A stretch of 64,000 nt of DNA from positions 1,116,001-1,180,000 of the forward strand of contig NZ_JQNL01000001.1 of assembly GCF_000745235.1 (NCBI RefSeq), written 5' to 3'. The notes under the pieces are model-generated. The model saw only the letters and a program-made list of their open reading frames with translations. It did no database searches and was not told where the DNA came from. Numbering within the stretch: position 1 is the stretch's first letter; the number at the start of each line of letters is the position of its first letter. The stretch comes from Luteibacter mycovicinus. GTDB taxonomy: Bacteria; Pseudomonadota; Gammaproteobacteria; Xanthomonadales; Rhodanobacteraceae. Shown piece by piece: positions 54,392 to 62,418 of the stretch. A program made the translations under genes and the position numbers.

Positions 54392-54416
54392 AGGCCACCT
54401 TCCGGGTGGCCTTTTT
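54392..54416 (+). terminator. Intrinsic terminator of tRNA-Phe
   Basis: AGGCCACC-TTCC-GGGTGGCCT forms a stem-loop followed by TTTTT, 15 bases past the tRNA 3' end. It is a strong rho-independent terminator. Confidence 0.9.
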
Positions 54417-54735
54417 CGTTTATGGCCGCTCTGCGGCCGCAGGCGCCGCGTGGGACGACACGGTGCGCTGGCTGCTGGTCGAAGACGCCGCCTCCCTCGG
54501 CGGCATGTGCGCCCGACTGGACGCCCAGCCCTTTTCCGGACGCCCGCCAGTGCGCCTCTTTGGTCATCGCCCAGCGCAATCCTGCCCTCGTAGCCCGTCA
54601 CTCCTGCGCAAGGCGGGCAGGCCTGTGGGAAGGCCGGGAAGCAGGCTCCGAGTGGGGCCTTCTTTTTCACTTTACGCGGAAGGTTTGCCAATTCGGACCG
54701 ATGATCGGATCGCCATCCGGCCGAAGCGATCGGTC
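54417..54735. other. Non-coding gap between tRNA-Phe and the immunity-like gene
   Basis: No credible gene is seen in these 319 bases. Short open frames here are low quality. One feature stands out: a GAAGGCC/GGCCTTC stem (54629-54662) followed by TTTTT (54663-54667), an intrinsic terminator on the plus strand with no known gene before it. Confidence 0.6.
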
Positions 54736-55311
54736 TCAACGCTGTAAAAGGCTCGTCTTATCCAACGAATAATTCATGAAAGACTTTGCATGGGAAGCCG
54801 CCTCGTCGACCGATGCAAACATCTGAAACCCGGCCGTAGACGCGAACCGCTGCTGCTCCGCTTCCAAGGTGAAACCGAAAATGGCAAGGTCCGCATCCCT
54901 GTCGCCCATCCACAACCAGGAGCGGTCATCGGGCACGATAATGAAACGATGAGAGATGTCGTACAAAGACAGGGATGGCCCGGTGTGACCGGTTTGCATC
55001 AGAAACGACTCTATACCATCTCCTTTGTCGGCCCCTGTTGCCACGAGCCCGCTGAAAGACACACCCCAATCCGAGCAGTCGTTGGCGTCGGGAATCGTGA
55101 AGAACATAGCGAACGGCCGAGCGTCATACCTTGTCGACCAGTCGCATGCTTCCCGAATGGTTTCCGGCAAAAAAAGCGACGTGTAGTCGGAAAAAGAAAA
55201 ATAGTGGCACGCGCGCCCCACCGTGCGCTCAAATGGCTGCTCCGGGTCGTCCCCTGACAAGGTCGTCCAGCCCAACAATTCTGGATCCCTCATTACCAAC
55301 GGTTTGAGCAT
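54736..55311 (-). CDS. Putative immunity protein of the mini-RHS toxin
   Basis: A 191-residue soluble, acidic protein with no signal peptide or membrane helix. It begins two bases after the stop of the RHS gene (ATG at 55311), the arrangement expected of a toxin-immunity pair. Tryptophan- and Asp-rich patches (DRSWLWMGDRDADLAIFGF) are visible. I do not recognise the family. Codon use is less GC-rich than in the flagellar genes. The immunity role is inferred from position only. The ATG is preferred over an extension into the RHS gene. Confidence 0.65.
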   Translation of the reverse strand: MLKPLVMRDPELLGWTTLSGDDPEQPFERTVGRACHYFSFSDYTSLFLPETIREACDWSTRYDARPFAMFFTIPDANDCSDWGVSFSGLVATGADKGDGIESFLMQTGHTGPSLSLYDISHRFIIVPDDRSWLWMGDRDADLAIFGFTLEAEQQRFASTAGFQMFASVDEAASHAKSFMNYSLDKTSLLQR

Positions 55312-55313
55312 CG

Positions 55314-56279
55314 TCACGGCCCCGGGTTTTGATCGAAACGAAATTTTGCGACGGGAGAGTCCTGTCCGCTGTGAAAGAGCTCGCCCGTGGGACCACCGCT
55401 CTTTGAAAAGTCGCGCGTTGTGAAAACTTTGACCCCGCTCCTGTCCGACCACAATGTCACGGGACCAGCGGCCCTGGAAGTATATCCGTTGGCCTGCAAA
55501 TGGCCCTCGAATTGCCCCTTCGTCCAGTTCATCGCGTAGTTTTGCATGCGGGCCCCCTTTGCTGTGACGTCCGTCAGCCTCATGCGCGGAAGGGCTGCCA
55601 CTTCCGACCCACCTGCCAACGCGCTCCGCGTCGCAGACGCCAGCATGCCGGCTCCCCTCGTCAGCGCCCCGGCAGCAAGGAATTCTCCGGGGAACCCGCT
55701 GGAGGCGACTGCACCGCTTCCGCTTCCGGCTGGCGCAACATCCAAAACATCCGACTGCGTTATCATCGACACGACAAACGCGGCGTTGCCATTTTGCTGC
55801 GTAAACAGGTCATTCGCTGGTGCGGAGGACCAATATTGCGAATACGCATCCCTCGGCACCGTCTGTCGGCCGTCCGGGTCAATGTTTGATACCGGATTGT
55901 TTTTGGCATAAGCGAAGCGGTTGAACTGGTCGAGGCTGCCTTCACCGGTTCTCGCCGGGTCCGTACTCAGAAACCGCCCAATGGACGGGTCGTAGTACCG
56001 GGCTTGCATGTAGACAAGCCCGGAATCCGGGTCATTAACGTGGCCCGTGTAACCAGGACCCGGTGAAGGAGTCCCGAGCGCCTGCGTGCCGTAGGGGCGG
56101 TAATCGATCGCGCGGGCGACATTTCCGGCCGCATCCGATGTGGCAAGCACCGTACCATTGGGGTCGGTGTAGTAGTAAGTTACGGTCTCGGTTTGCCCTG
56201 CCGCATTGGCTTGGGTGGCGATAAGAAAAATAAGTGCGAGGGTGCCCCACCAGCGTTGGAATCTGGACGCGCCTTTCAT
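55314..56279 (-). CDS. Secreted mini-RHS protein with a putative C-terminal toxin tail
   Basis: A 321-residue protein, far shorter than usual RHS toxins. A Sec signal peptide (residues 1-27, ending ATQANAA) is followed by a single RHS-associated core (about 33-139). That core shows GNVARAIDYRPYGTQALG, SGLVYMQARYYDPSIGRFLSTDP and NPVSNIDPDGR. A Gly/Ala/Ser-rich link (about 180-225) leads to a tail at about 226-321, with WTKGQFEGHLQANGY, TTRDFSKSGGPTGELFHSG and KFRF. The tail could be a small RNase-type toxin, but this is not established. The AGGGGA site favours ATG 56279 over the adjacent ATG 56282. The immunity-like gene follows. Confidence 0.75.
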   Translation of the reverse strand: MKGASRFQRWWGTLALIFLIATQANAAGQTETVTYYYTDPNGTVLATSDAAGNVARAIDYRPYGTQALGTPSPGPGYTGHVNDPDSGLVYMQARYYDPSIGRFLSTDPARTGEGSLDQFNRFAYAKNNPVSNIDPDGRQTVPRDAYSQYWSSAPANDLFTQQNGNAAFVVSMITQSDVLDVAPAGSGSGAVASSGFPGEFLAAGALTRGAGMLASATRSALAGGSEVAALPRMRLTDVTAKGARMQNYAMNWTKGQFEGHLQANGYTSRAAGPVTLWSDRSGVKVFTTRDFSKSGGPTGELFHSGQDSPVAKFRFDQNPGP

Positions 56280-56333
56280 CATCGTCCCCTGATTATTGCG
56301 TTGCCCGATTGTCACCCTGCCGCGACGCCCCGT

Positions 56334-56353
56334 CTGTAGGCGAACCCCTACAG
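56334..56353. repeat. Short perfect palindrome, REP-like
   Basis: CTGTAGG-CGAACC-CCTACAG forms a 7-bp stem with a 6-base loop upstream of the mini-RHS gene. GGGGCCC-TCGC-GGGGCC and CCCCT/AGGGG dyads lie next to it. It resembles the CTGTAGG-type repeats scattered in Xanthomonadaceae-like genomes. No second copy is seen in the window. Confidence 0.45.
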
Positions 56354-56402
56354 GAAGGGGCCCTCGCGGGGCCGGAATACCTCCTTGGGTGGCTGTGGGG
56401 AA

Positions 56403-56621
56403 TCAAAAATCGACGGTGAGGGTTAAGCTGCCGCGGTAGTCCCCATCCGGGAGCCTGTGGCCTCCCGCGATGGATGCCGTCATCGGGACAAGAATTGGGC
56501 TGAGTGCCGTGGCCGACGTGAAGGACGGCCCCTGTGTGGCATCGATGAGCTGACCGTTGGCGTCAGTGACGGTGTAGACAAAACCTGGTGGCCCATGGCT
56601 TCGTCGAGAAGTCGACACCAT
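56403..56621 (-). pseudogene. Possible 3' remnant of a fimbrial or spore-coat-U-like gene
   Basis: The 72 residues read like the end of a secreted beta-sandwich subunit: FVYTVTDANGQLID, SATALSPILVPMTASIAGGHRLPDGDY and the terminal RGSLTLTVDF. Spore coat U/fimbrial proteins end with a Gly-x-Tyr and a final beta strand such as this. No matching N-terminal part follows upstream, and the gene seems truncated or frameshifted. It is tentative. Confidence 0.35.
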
Positions 56622-57002
56622 CGGAGATCGGCGGCATCGATTGAGTTAATTTCGTCAGGAACGACGTCTGGCTCACCGTTACCGGCCGTGATGTAGTGCG
56701 GGGCCGAGGTGAGCGCTTGTGCATTATGAGCCTGCAGACCGACGATAGTCTCTAAGAGAACAGGAGCTTTCCTTGGGCACGCCAACGTCGGCCCTCGAAG
56801 CGGCCGTGAGCCGCTTTGCTCTAAACAACCGGGCGTCACGTGAGCGGCAGAGAACCAGTGATGGCGCCGCCCTCTCACGCGCCTTCGCCACCCAACGCAA
56901 ACAAAAAAAGCCGCCCGTGGGAGCGGGCGGCGATCCGAGGATTTGCAGCGGGTCCTTCCCTGGACCGTTTGTCTGGTTACGCGATCACTGAAGTGGCGCT
57001 GA
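56622..57002. other. Non-coding stretch downstream of the TonB receptor
   Basis: I see no intact gene in these 381 bases. They hold the terminator of the TonB receptor gene at 56903-56931 and low-quality open frames that may be debris joined to the fimbrial-like remnant. Confidence 0.55.
56903..56931 (-). terminator. Intrinsic terminator of the TonB receptor gene
   Basis: On the minus strand GCCGCCCG-N6-CGGGCGGC is followed by TTTTTTT. It lies 72 bases past the stop codon of the TonB receptor gene. Confidence 0.92.
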
Positions 57003-60000
57003 TCAGAAGTCGTATGTCGCCGTGAGGCGGGCATAGCGCGGCGTCTGGTAGTACTGACCCAGGTCGTAGTTGTTGTTGACCGTGGTCGGTGCCGACTCGT
57101 ACGTGGAGAAGCTGTTCAACGGCTTGCGTTCGTTGGTCACGTTGAACACGCTCAGGCCGAAAGCCATCTTGCCGTCGAAGTAGCCCGGACGATAGGTAAC
57201 GGCCAGATCGACCTGGCGGTACCACGGGTTGCGCTTCTCACCCGGATGCGACGGCTGACCGTTGCAGTTGTGATAAGCCGAGCCGTAGCCGATCGGATCC
57301 GGATCTTCCTCACCGTCTTCATAACCGAGGCACGACTTCGGCGCACCGGAGGCGAGACGGAGGTTGCCCGAGACCAGCCATTCCGGCGTCAGCTGATACG
57401 CGCCGTAAGCCTTGATCTGATGGGTACGGTCATTCGACAGCAGACCATTGGCGTAACGCATCAGCTCAGCCGAATCCCAGTCTTCCGTCTTCGAGATATC
57501 GGTCTGGCCGATGTCGGACTTGGTCTGGCCTTCGGTGTTGCCGTAGCTGCGCGAGAACGTGTAGTCCAGGCGCCCCTGCCACTTACCGTCGAACGGGTGC
57601 TCCAGGTACATGTCGAGCGCGTAGTAGGCACGCTTGGCGCCGGTGGAGAAGCCCCAGTCGTCCTTGCTCATCTTGACTTCGGTGCGACCCGAACCGTCGA
57701 CGTTGGCGAGGCTGAAGGTGTTGGATGAGCCCGGGTTGAAGATCACGCAGCCAGGAATGACCACGGAGTTGGGATCGCCACCCTGCGCGGTGATCTTGTC
57801 TGCCAGCAGGCCGGTGTCGCAGACGTCGTCGATGGCGGTACGCAGCCTGCGCAACGTCACCTTGGCACCGGTGACCCAGCCGTCACCCAGGGTCTTGTCG
57901 AAGCCGATGATGCCTTCGTCCTGATACTGCGATTTCAGGTCACGCGCGCTGACCGCGATCGGGTCGACCGCCTGACCGTACTCGCCGTCCGACGACACGG
58001 CGCCCGGCGAGATCTCGGTCAGACCCGTGGGACGACCGAGCTGATCGATGCCGGTGTAGGTGTAGTAGATGTCGGTATAGGTCGAGGGCGAGGCACCGCG
58101 CACGGCCACGTTGTTCGGCAGCGCGAGGTAGTAGCGGCCGAAGTTGGCGTACAGCTTCAGCGACGAGTCGCCGTAGACGTCCCAGCTGGCGCCCAGACGC
58201 GGTGCCCACTGCGCCGCATTGTTGACGTACGGACGGTTCTTGTCGTTGAAGTTCTTGAAGCGGTCGTTGCGTACGCCGAGGCTAAGCAGCCAGCGGTCGG
58301 TCACCTGCCAGCGGTCTTCCAGGTACTGAGCCCTCTGGTCCACGGACATGCTGGTGACGGTGCTGAACACTCGCTGGGTGACGTAGTAGCCGTCACCACC
58401 CGGAGCGCCGACGCCGAGCGACGTGCTGATCGGAATGTTCTCGTTGCCAGCCGCCACCTTGCGATAGCGCAGGTAGTAACCCGGACCGCTGGTCGACGAG
58501 CCTTCGTTGCTCGCGTCGTAGCTCATGTTGTCGATACCGCCGGCGAGGTGGTGATCGCCGACCTGCCACTCGAGGTCGAGGCGAAGGCCGTGCGTCTTGC
58601 TGCCGGCGTTCGGATCCTGCGCGGTCGACGACGAGTTGAGATTGGTGATCGGCGTGCCGCCGTTCAGAGCCGGGTTCTGCAGGTACGGGCTGTCGATATA
58701 CGGCTGCTGCGCAAGGCCCGGTGTCGGGTTCTGCAGATAGTCGTCGGTCCAGCCCTTGCCGTAGGTCGCGGTCAGCGTGATGTCGTCGGTGATGTAGCTG
58801 GTGTACTTGGCGATGGCGTACTTCGTGGTGATCTTGCTGGTGTCGGCATCCGAACCGAGCGGGCCACCCACGGTGCGCGTGTCGTAGTCGTAGCCGTAAT
58901 ACTTGCCGCGCTGCTCATCGGTGGAATGGATACCCGTCAACTCGAGGATGTTCGAGTCGTTGATGTTCCAGTCGAGCTTGGCGTAGTACTTCGGCAGGTT
59001 GTACGTGTAGTGGTTGTTGGCCACCGGGTTGGCTTCGACCGACGCCGTGCTCGTGCCTTCGGACTTCTCGGCTTCCGCGGCGACGAAGAAGAACAGCTTG
59101 TCCTTGATCAGCGGACCACCGACGTACGCGCTGTACGTGGTCGTCCACTTGGTGTTGTCCTGACGATTGCGGTAGATCGAGCCCGGAAGGGTGTCGTCGG
59201 CGTAGCCGTAACCGGCCGGGAGGGCTTTGTTCGAGTAATAGATGCTGCCCGGCGTCGACGAGGCGAACTTCGGCTCCCACAGCACCTGTGCACCGAAGTG
59301 CCAGTCGTTGGTACCGCGCTTGCCGACCTGGCTGATGACGCCGCCATCCGAGCGACCGTACTTGGCGCTGTAACCGCCCGTATAGACTTCCTGCTGATCG
59401 ATCGCGCCGTACGGCAGACCGACGCCGCCAAGGTTGCGGTACGGGTCGGACGAGTTGTAGCCGTTGACGTAGTAGGCGTTCTCGGAGGCACCGGAGCCGC
59501 CGAACGACACGGTGCGGTAGCGACCGTTACCCAGGTTGCTCGAGCCCGGGACGGCACCCGGCGCCAGCAGGGCGATCGCCTCGGCATTGCGTCCCAGCGG
59601 AAGACGCGCCAGCGTCTGCGCGGTGACGACGGTGCGCGAATCGACCGCGGTGGTGTCGATGGGCGGCAGGCTGTTGGCCGTTACCGTCACCGAGTCCAGT
59701 GCCTGAGCGCTGGCTGCGGTGGCCGGGGCCTGGAACGACACATCGGTGGCGCCACCGACCTTCAGCGCAACATCTTTGCGCGAATCGACGACGGCGCCAT
59801 CGCGCTTGAGGCTGACGGTGTACAACCCGAGGGGAAGGTTGCCGATGCGATACCGGCCCTGTGCGTCGACCGGCACTTCGCGTGTAAAACCCGTGCTGCC
59901 GGTGACCGATACGGTTTCGCCTGCGGCCGCGGGTACCTGACCGAAGATGTCACCGGTCGTGGACTGTGCAAACGCCGGTGCGGTCGCACCCACGCCAAGG

Positions 60001-60065
60001 GCGAGCGCTAGCGCCAGCGCGGACGGCCGAAGGCCTCCGCGACGGCGGATGATCTGGTGCTGCAT
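57003..60065 (-). CDS. Oar-like TonB-dependent outer membrane receptor
   Basis: A 1020-residue outer-membrane protein. A signal peptide ends near APAFAQ. A carboxypeptidase-regulatory-like beta-sandwich follows (about 35-115, with VDAQGRYRIGNLPLGLYTVSLKRDG). The plug domain (about 125-250) has NAEAIALLAPGAVPGSSNLGNGRYRTVSFGG and GGYSAKYGRSDGGVIS. The barrel ends in YARLTATYDF, with the C-terminal Phe required for insertion. This architecture is that of Oar-type receptors. The ligand cannot be deduced. The ATG MQHQIIRRRGG is chosen, with GGGGAG as ribosome-binding site. Confidence 0.93.
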   Translation of the reverse strand: MQHQIIRRRGGLRPSALALALALGVGATAPAFAQSTTGDIFGQVPAAAGETVSVTGSTGFTREVPVDAQGRYRIGNLPLGLYTVSLKRDGAVVDSRKDVALKVGGATDVSFQAPATAASAQALDSVTVTANSLPPIDTTAVDSRTVVTAQTLARLPLGRNAEAIALLAPGAVPGSSNLGNGRYRTVSFGGSGASENAYYVNGYNSSDPYRNLGGVGLPYGAIDQQEVYTGGYSAKYGRSDGGVISQVGKRGTNDWHFGAQVLWEPKFASSTPGSIYYSNKALPAGYGYADDTLPGSIYRNRQDNTKWTTTYSAYVGGPLIKDKLFFFVAAEAEKSEGTSTASVEANPVANNHYTYNLPKYYAKLDWNINDSNILELTGIHSTDEQRGKYYGYDYDTRTVGGPLGSDADTSKITTKYAIAKYTSYITDDITLTATYGKGWTDDYLQNPTPGLAQQPYIDSPYLQNPALNGGTPITNLNSSSTAQDPNAGSKTHGLRLDLEWQVGDHHLAGGIDNMSYDASNEGSSTSGPGYYLRYRKVAAGNENIPISTSLGVGAPGGDGYYVTQRVFSTVTSMSVDQRAQYLEDRWQVTDRWLLSLGVRNDRFKNFNDKNRPYVNNAAQWAPRLGASWDVYGDSSLKLYANFGRYYLALPNNVAVRGASPSTYTDIYYTYTGIDQLGRPTGLTEISPGAVSSDGEYGQAVDPIAVSARDLKSQYQDEGIIGFDKTLGDGWVTGAKVTLRRLRTAIDDVCDTGLLADKITAQGGDPNSVVIPGCVIFNPGSSNTFSLANVDGSGRTEVKMSKDDWGFSTGAKRAYYALDMYLEHPFDGKWQGRLDYTFSRSYGNTEGQTKSDIGQTDISKTEDWDSAELMRYANGLLSNDRTHQIKAYGAYQLTPEWLVSGNLRLASGAPKSCLGYEDGEEDPDPIGYGSAYHNCNGQPSHPGEKRNPWYRQVDLAVTYRPGYFDGKMAFGLSVFNVTNERKPLNSFSTYESAPTTVNNNYDLGQYYQTPRYARLTATYDF

Positions 60066-60078
60066 TGGTGTCTCCCCG

Positions 60079-60102
60079 AAAAAACGACCCTTAGCAAGGG
60101 CC
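60079..60102 (-). terminator. Terminator-like hairpin in the TonB receptor leader
   Basis: On the minus strand GGCCCTT-GCT-AAGGGTC (one G-U pair) is followed by GTTTTTT. It ends 13 bases before the receptor ATG and directly upstream of the GGGGAG ribosome-binding site. Sitting about 170-190 bases after the promoter and before the gene, it looks like a transcription attenuator. Confidence 0.6.
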
Positions 60103-60103
60103 A

Positions 60104-60259
60104 TTAAAAAGTTGCGCTTCGCGCGAACCCGCAAATAAAGAAACCTGGTACGTCCCGCCAGTCGCGCATGCTCCCCCGAGCCGGCGCGACTTTAAGCTTT
60201 CCCATCGCGAGTCCGTGCGACGCGTTCACCTCGCCGCCGATGAGATGACGGTGTTTCAT
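60104..60259 (-). other. Possible leader peptide of the TonB receptor
   Basis: An open frame of 51 codons starts about 10 bases after the predicted transcription start and ends TAA one base before the terminator-like hairpin (60102). The product is basic (MKHRHLIGGEVNASHG...RSATF). It lacks a ribosome-binding site, so it would depend on leaderless initiation. The geometry resembles translation-coupled attenuation, but it may be chance. Confidence 0.25.
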
Positions 60260-60275
60260 ACATGAGGCACGTATG

Positions 60276-60304
60276 AACTTAGGGACTGGCAGCAGCCCTG
60301 TCAA
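60276..60304 (-). promoter_or_regulatory. Sigma-70 promoter of the TonB receptor
   Basis: The minus strand reads TTGACA-N17-TAAGTT, with a perfect -35 and a usable -10. The predicted start is near 60,268, giving a leader of about 200 bases. Upstream sequence is A/T-rich (UP-element-like). Confidence 0.7.
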
Positions 60305-60422
60305 ACAAAAATTTGAGATTTTTCGTAAGAAATATTCCTAGACAGGTATTTCTCCGAAAGCGGGACCCGGTCAAGGACTTGGCAAGCGAAACCTGCCTCC
60401 CCACCTCTGGTCCCCACCCGCC

Positions 60423-60905
60423 TCAGATGTTGACGTCAGCGCCCTGCTCGCTGGCACAGCGCTTCAGGCTGTCTTCGAGCGCGCGCCTCTCGTCGATCCG
60501 CGCCTCCGGTACGGTCTCCTTCGCCAGCACGCGCCGCAGGTACAGCACGCGCGTGTCGACCGACGCCCGGAGTGCATCACGGGCGTCGTGGCCGCACGGG
60601 GTACGCGCCTTCCACGACGCAAGCTGGTCGATACGCGGCTTCAGCGCCTCGAGGCGAGCGGGCTGTGCGTCGACGGAGGCGTGTTCGAGATCGTCGACGC
60701 GCGCGGTCCAGTCCGCGGCCATGCCGCGAAGATCGCTGACATCGGCGCTGAGGGCCGCCGCATCGGATTTGCGGGCCCGGTGCGATTCACTGATCGCCAG
60801 GATCGCTGTCGTCGCCGACGCCACAAACGCCACCAGAATGACGATGAGTGCCGTGCGGCGCCCGTTCGCCTTCGAAGGCTCCGTCTGGGGATCGAGCTCG
60901 GTCAT
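60423..60905 (-). CDS. Small membrane-anchored coiled-coil protein, unknown function
   Basis: A 160-residue protein. A Pro/Lys/Arg cytoplasmic start is followed by a single membrane helix (about 18-38). The rest is a charged helical domain with two Cys residues (in ARTPCGHDAR and LKRCASEQ) that could form a disulfide. It does not match a family that I can name. It diverges from the EEP-family gene and is not clearly in an operon. Length and codon use support it as a real gene. Confidence 0.65.
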   Translation of the reverse strand: MTELDPQTEPSKANGRRTALIVILVAFVASATTAILAISESHRARKSDAAALSADVSDLRGMAADWTARVDDLEHASVDAQPARLEALKPRIDQLASWKARTPCGHDARDALRASVDTRVLYLRRVLAKETVPEARIDERRALEDSLKRCASEQGADVNI

Positions 60906-61073
60906 GTCGGTTTCCGGATGGCTGTCGATGGCAACGCTGTAGTTTGCCCCATTGCCGGCACCGCTGCGTCACGACGCAATGTCGCGCCTCGACCCTGTGA
61001 CCCGGTCACGGCAATGACGTGTTTACGTGGCTATAGTCGGGTGCTCATTCCGAACCGAAGGACCCCGCCCGCC

Positions 61074-61907
61074 ATGCCTCGTTTCCGTCAACTCGCGCTG
61101 ATTGCCGGCCTCGCTGCCATCCTTGCCACACCCGCCACGGCGGAAGACCTCAAGGTCATGTCCTTCAACGTGCGCACCATGACCGGCAACGATGGCCTCA
61201 ATGGCTGGACGCATCGCCGCGACCTCTTCGCCGACACCATCCGTCAGCTGCATCCCGATGTGATCGGCACCCAGGAGCTGTACAAGGCGCAAGGCGACGA
61301 CACGATCGAACGCCTGCCGGAGTACACGTGGTTCGGCCGCGATCGCTATGGCGATCATCGCGACGAGCACATGGGCATCTTCTATCGCAAGGATCGCCTG
61401 AAGATCGTCGAATCGGGCGACTTCTGGCTTTCCGACACCCCGGACAAAGTGGCCAGTATCACGTGGGGCAATATCTTCCCGCGCATGGTCAACTGGGCGC
61501 TTTTCGAGCGGACCTCCGATCACAAGCGGTTCTATCTGCTCGACACGCACTTCCCTTACCGCGATCAGGATGAAGATGCGCGTTCGCGCAGCGCGCATGA
61601 GATCGCCGCGTGGATCGCGAAGCTCCCGGCGAATGTCCCCATCATTCTCACCGGCGACTTCAACACGGGCCCGGACAGCGAAACGCATAAGGCGCTGACC
61701 GCCACGTTCAAGGACGCATGGATCGCCGCGCCGAAGCACGAGGGTCCGGCCGAGACCTTCCACGACTTCACCGGCAAGGCGACCAAGCGGATCGACTGGA
61801 TCCTTTATCGCGGTGTCGAGGCGAACTCGGTACGGACGATTACGGTGTCGAAGGACGGCCGTTATCCCTCGGATCACTTCCCTGTGCAGGCCGACTTCAC
61901 CCTCTGA
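61074..61907 (+). CDS. Secreted endonuclease/exonuclease/phosphatase-family protein
   Basis: A 277-residue protein of the EEP superfamily. A signal peptide (MPRFRQLALIAGLAAILATPATAE) directs export. The fold's motifs are MSFNVRTM, IGTQELY with the metal-binding Glu, LLDTHFPY, GDFNTGPDS and the terminal SDHFPVQ. These proteins cleave phosphodiester or phosphomonoester bonds in nucleic acids, sugars or lipids. The substrate is unclear. The ATG at 61074 is chosen; the upstream extension lacks coding character. Confidence 0.88.
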   Translation: MPRFRQLALIAGLAAILATPATAEDLKVMSFNVRTMTGNDGLNGWTHRRDLFADTIRQLHPDVIGTQELYKAQGDDTIERLPEYTWFGRDRYGDHRDEHMGIFYRKDRLKIVESGDFWLSDTPDKVASITWGNIFPRMVNWALFERTSDHKRFYLLDTHFPYRDQDEDARSRSAHEIAAWIAKLPANVPIILTGDFNTGPDSETHKALTATFKDAWIAAPKHEGPAETFHDFTGKATKRIDWILYRGVEANSVRTITVSKDGRYPSDHFPVQADFTL

Positions 61908-61925
61908 CTTAGGCACGACTTGACG

Positions 61926-61970
61926 TCGTTTCGTTTCATGTAATAGTTTTTGTTACATGAAACGAAACGA
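61926..61970. promoter_or_regulatory. 18-bp inverted repeat covering the start of the Rrf2 gene
   Basis: A perfect 18-base arm (61926-61943) is repeated in inverse at 61953-61970, separated by 9 bases (TAGTTTTTG). The inner arms read TTTCATGTAA and TTACATGAAA. The right arm includes the ATG of the Rrf2 gene at 61957. It is the expected operator for autorepression, and as RNA it would lock the start codon in a hairpin. Confidence 0.85.
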
Positions 61971-62418
61971 GCGCCTTTCCGTCGCCCTGCACGTCCTGCT
62001 GCACATGGTCGAGCGCGACGGCGAGCCCATGACGTCCGCCGAAATGGCGGCGTGTGTGGATACCAACCCCGTCGTCATCCGGCGAAGCTTCGCCGGCCTG
62101 CGTGAAGCCGGTATCGTCCAGTCGGACAAAGGCCACGGTGGCGGCTGGCGGCTGGCGCGAGCACCGCGCGAGGTCTCGCTCATGGACGTACAGCAGGCAC
62201 TCGGCGGCCACATCGTAGCCGTCGCCGCCCGCGAGGAATCGCCCGGCTGCCTGGTCGAACGCGCGGTAGTCGACGCGGTCGACGATGCGTTGCTCGAAGC
62301 AGAGCGCGTCGTTGAAGCCCGTCTGGCGAAGATCACCCTGGCCGACCTGGCAAAAGATGTCCGGCGAATCGCCAAAGCCACCGGCCACTCATTCGGAGCC
62401 AACCACCATGTCGTATGA
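61957..62418 (+). CDS. Rrf2-family transcriptional regulator
   Basis: A 153-residue winged-helix regulator. The Rrf2 features are RLSVALHVLLHMVERDGEPMTSAEMA, the recognition helix TNPVVIRRSFAGLREAGIV and the wing KGHGGGWRLARAP. Only two Cys residues are present (in AACVD and PGCLVE), so an IscR/NsrR-type three-Cys cluster is not expected. It starts inside an 18-bp inverted repeat and overlaps the next gene by 11 bases. It likely represses its own operon and senses a redox or thiol signal. Confidence 0.9.
   Translation: MKRNERLSVALHVLLHMVERDGEPMTSAEMAACVDTNPVVIRRSFAGLREAGIVQSDKGHGGGWRLARAPREVSLMDVQQALGGHIVAVAAREESPGCLVERAVVDAVDDALLEAERVVEARLAKITLADLAKDVRRIAKATGHSFGANHHVV

Noticed and set aside
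54152..54739. A 195-codon open frame on the minus strand through the tRNA gene
   Set aside because: It contains the well-known false peptide LGTESNRRHGDFQSPALP, which comes from reading antisense through a tRNA-Phe gene. It is not a protein gene.
54301..56650. A prophage or integrative element using tRNA-Phe
   Set aside because: No integrase gene and no repeat of the tRNA 3' end was found in the window.
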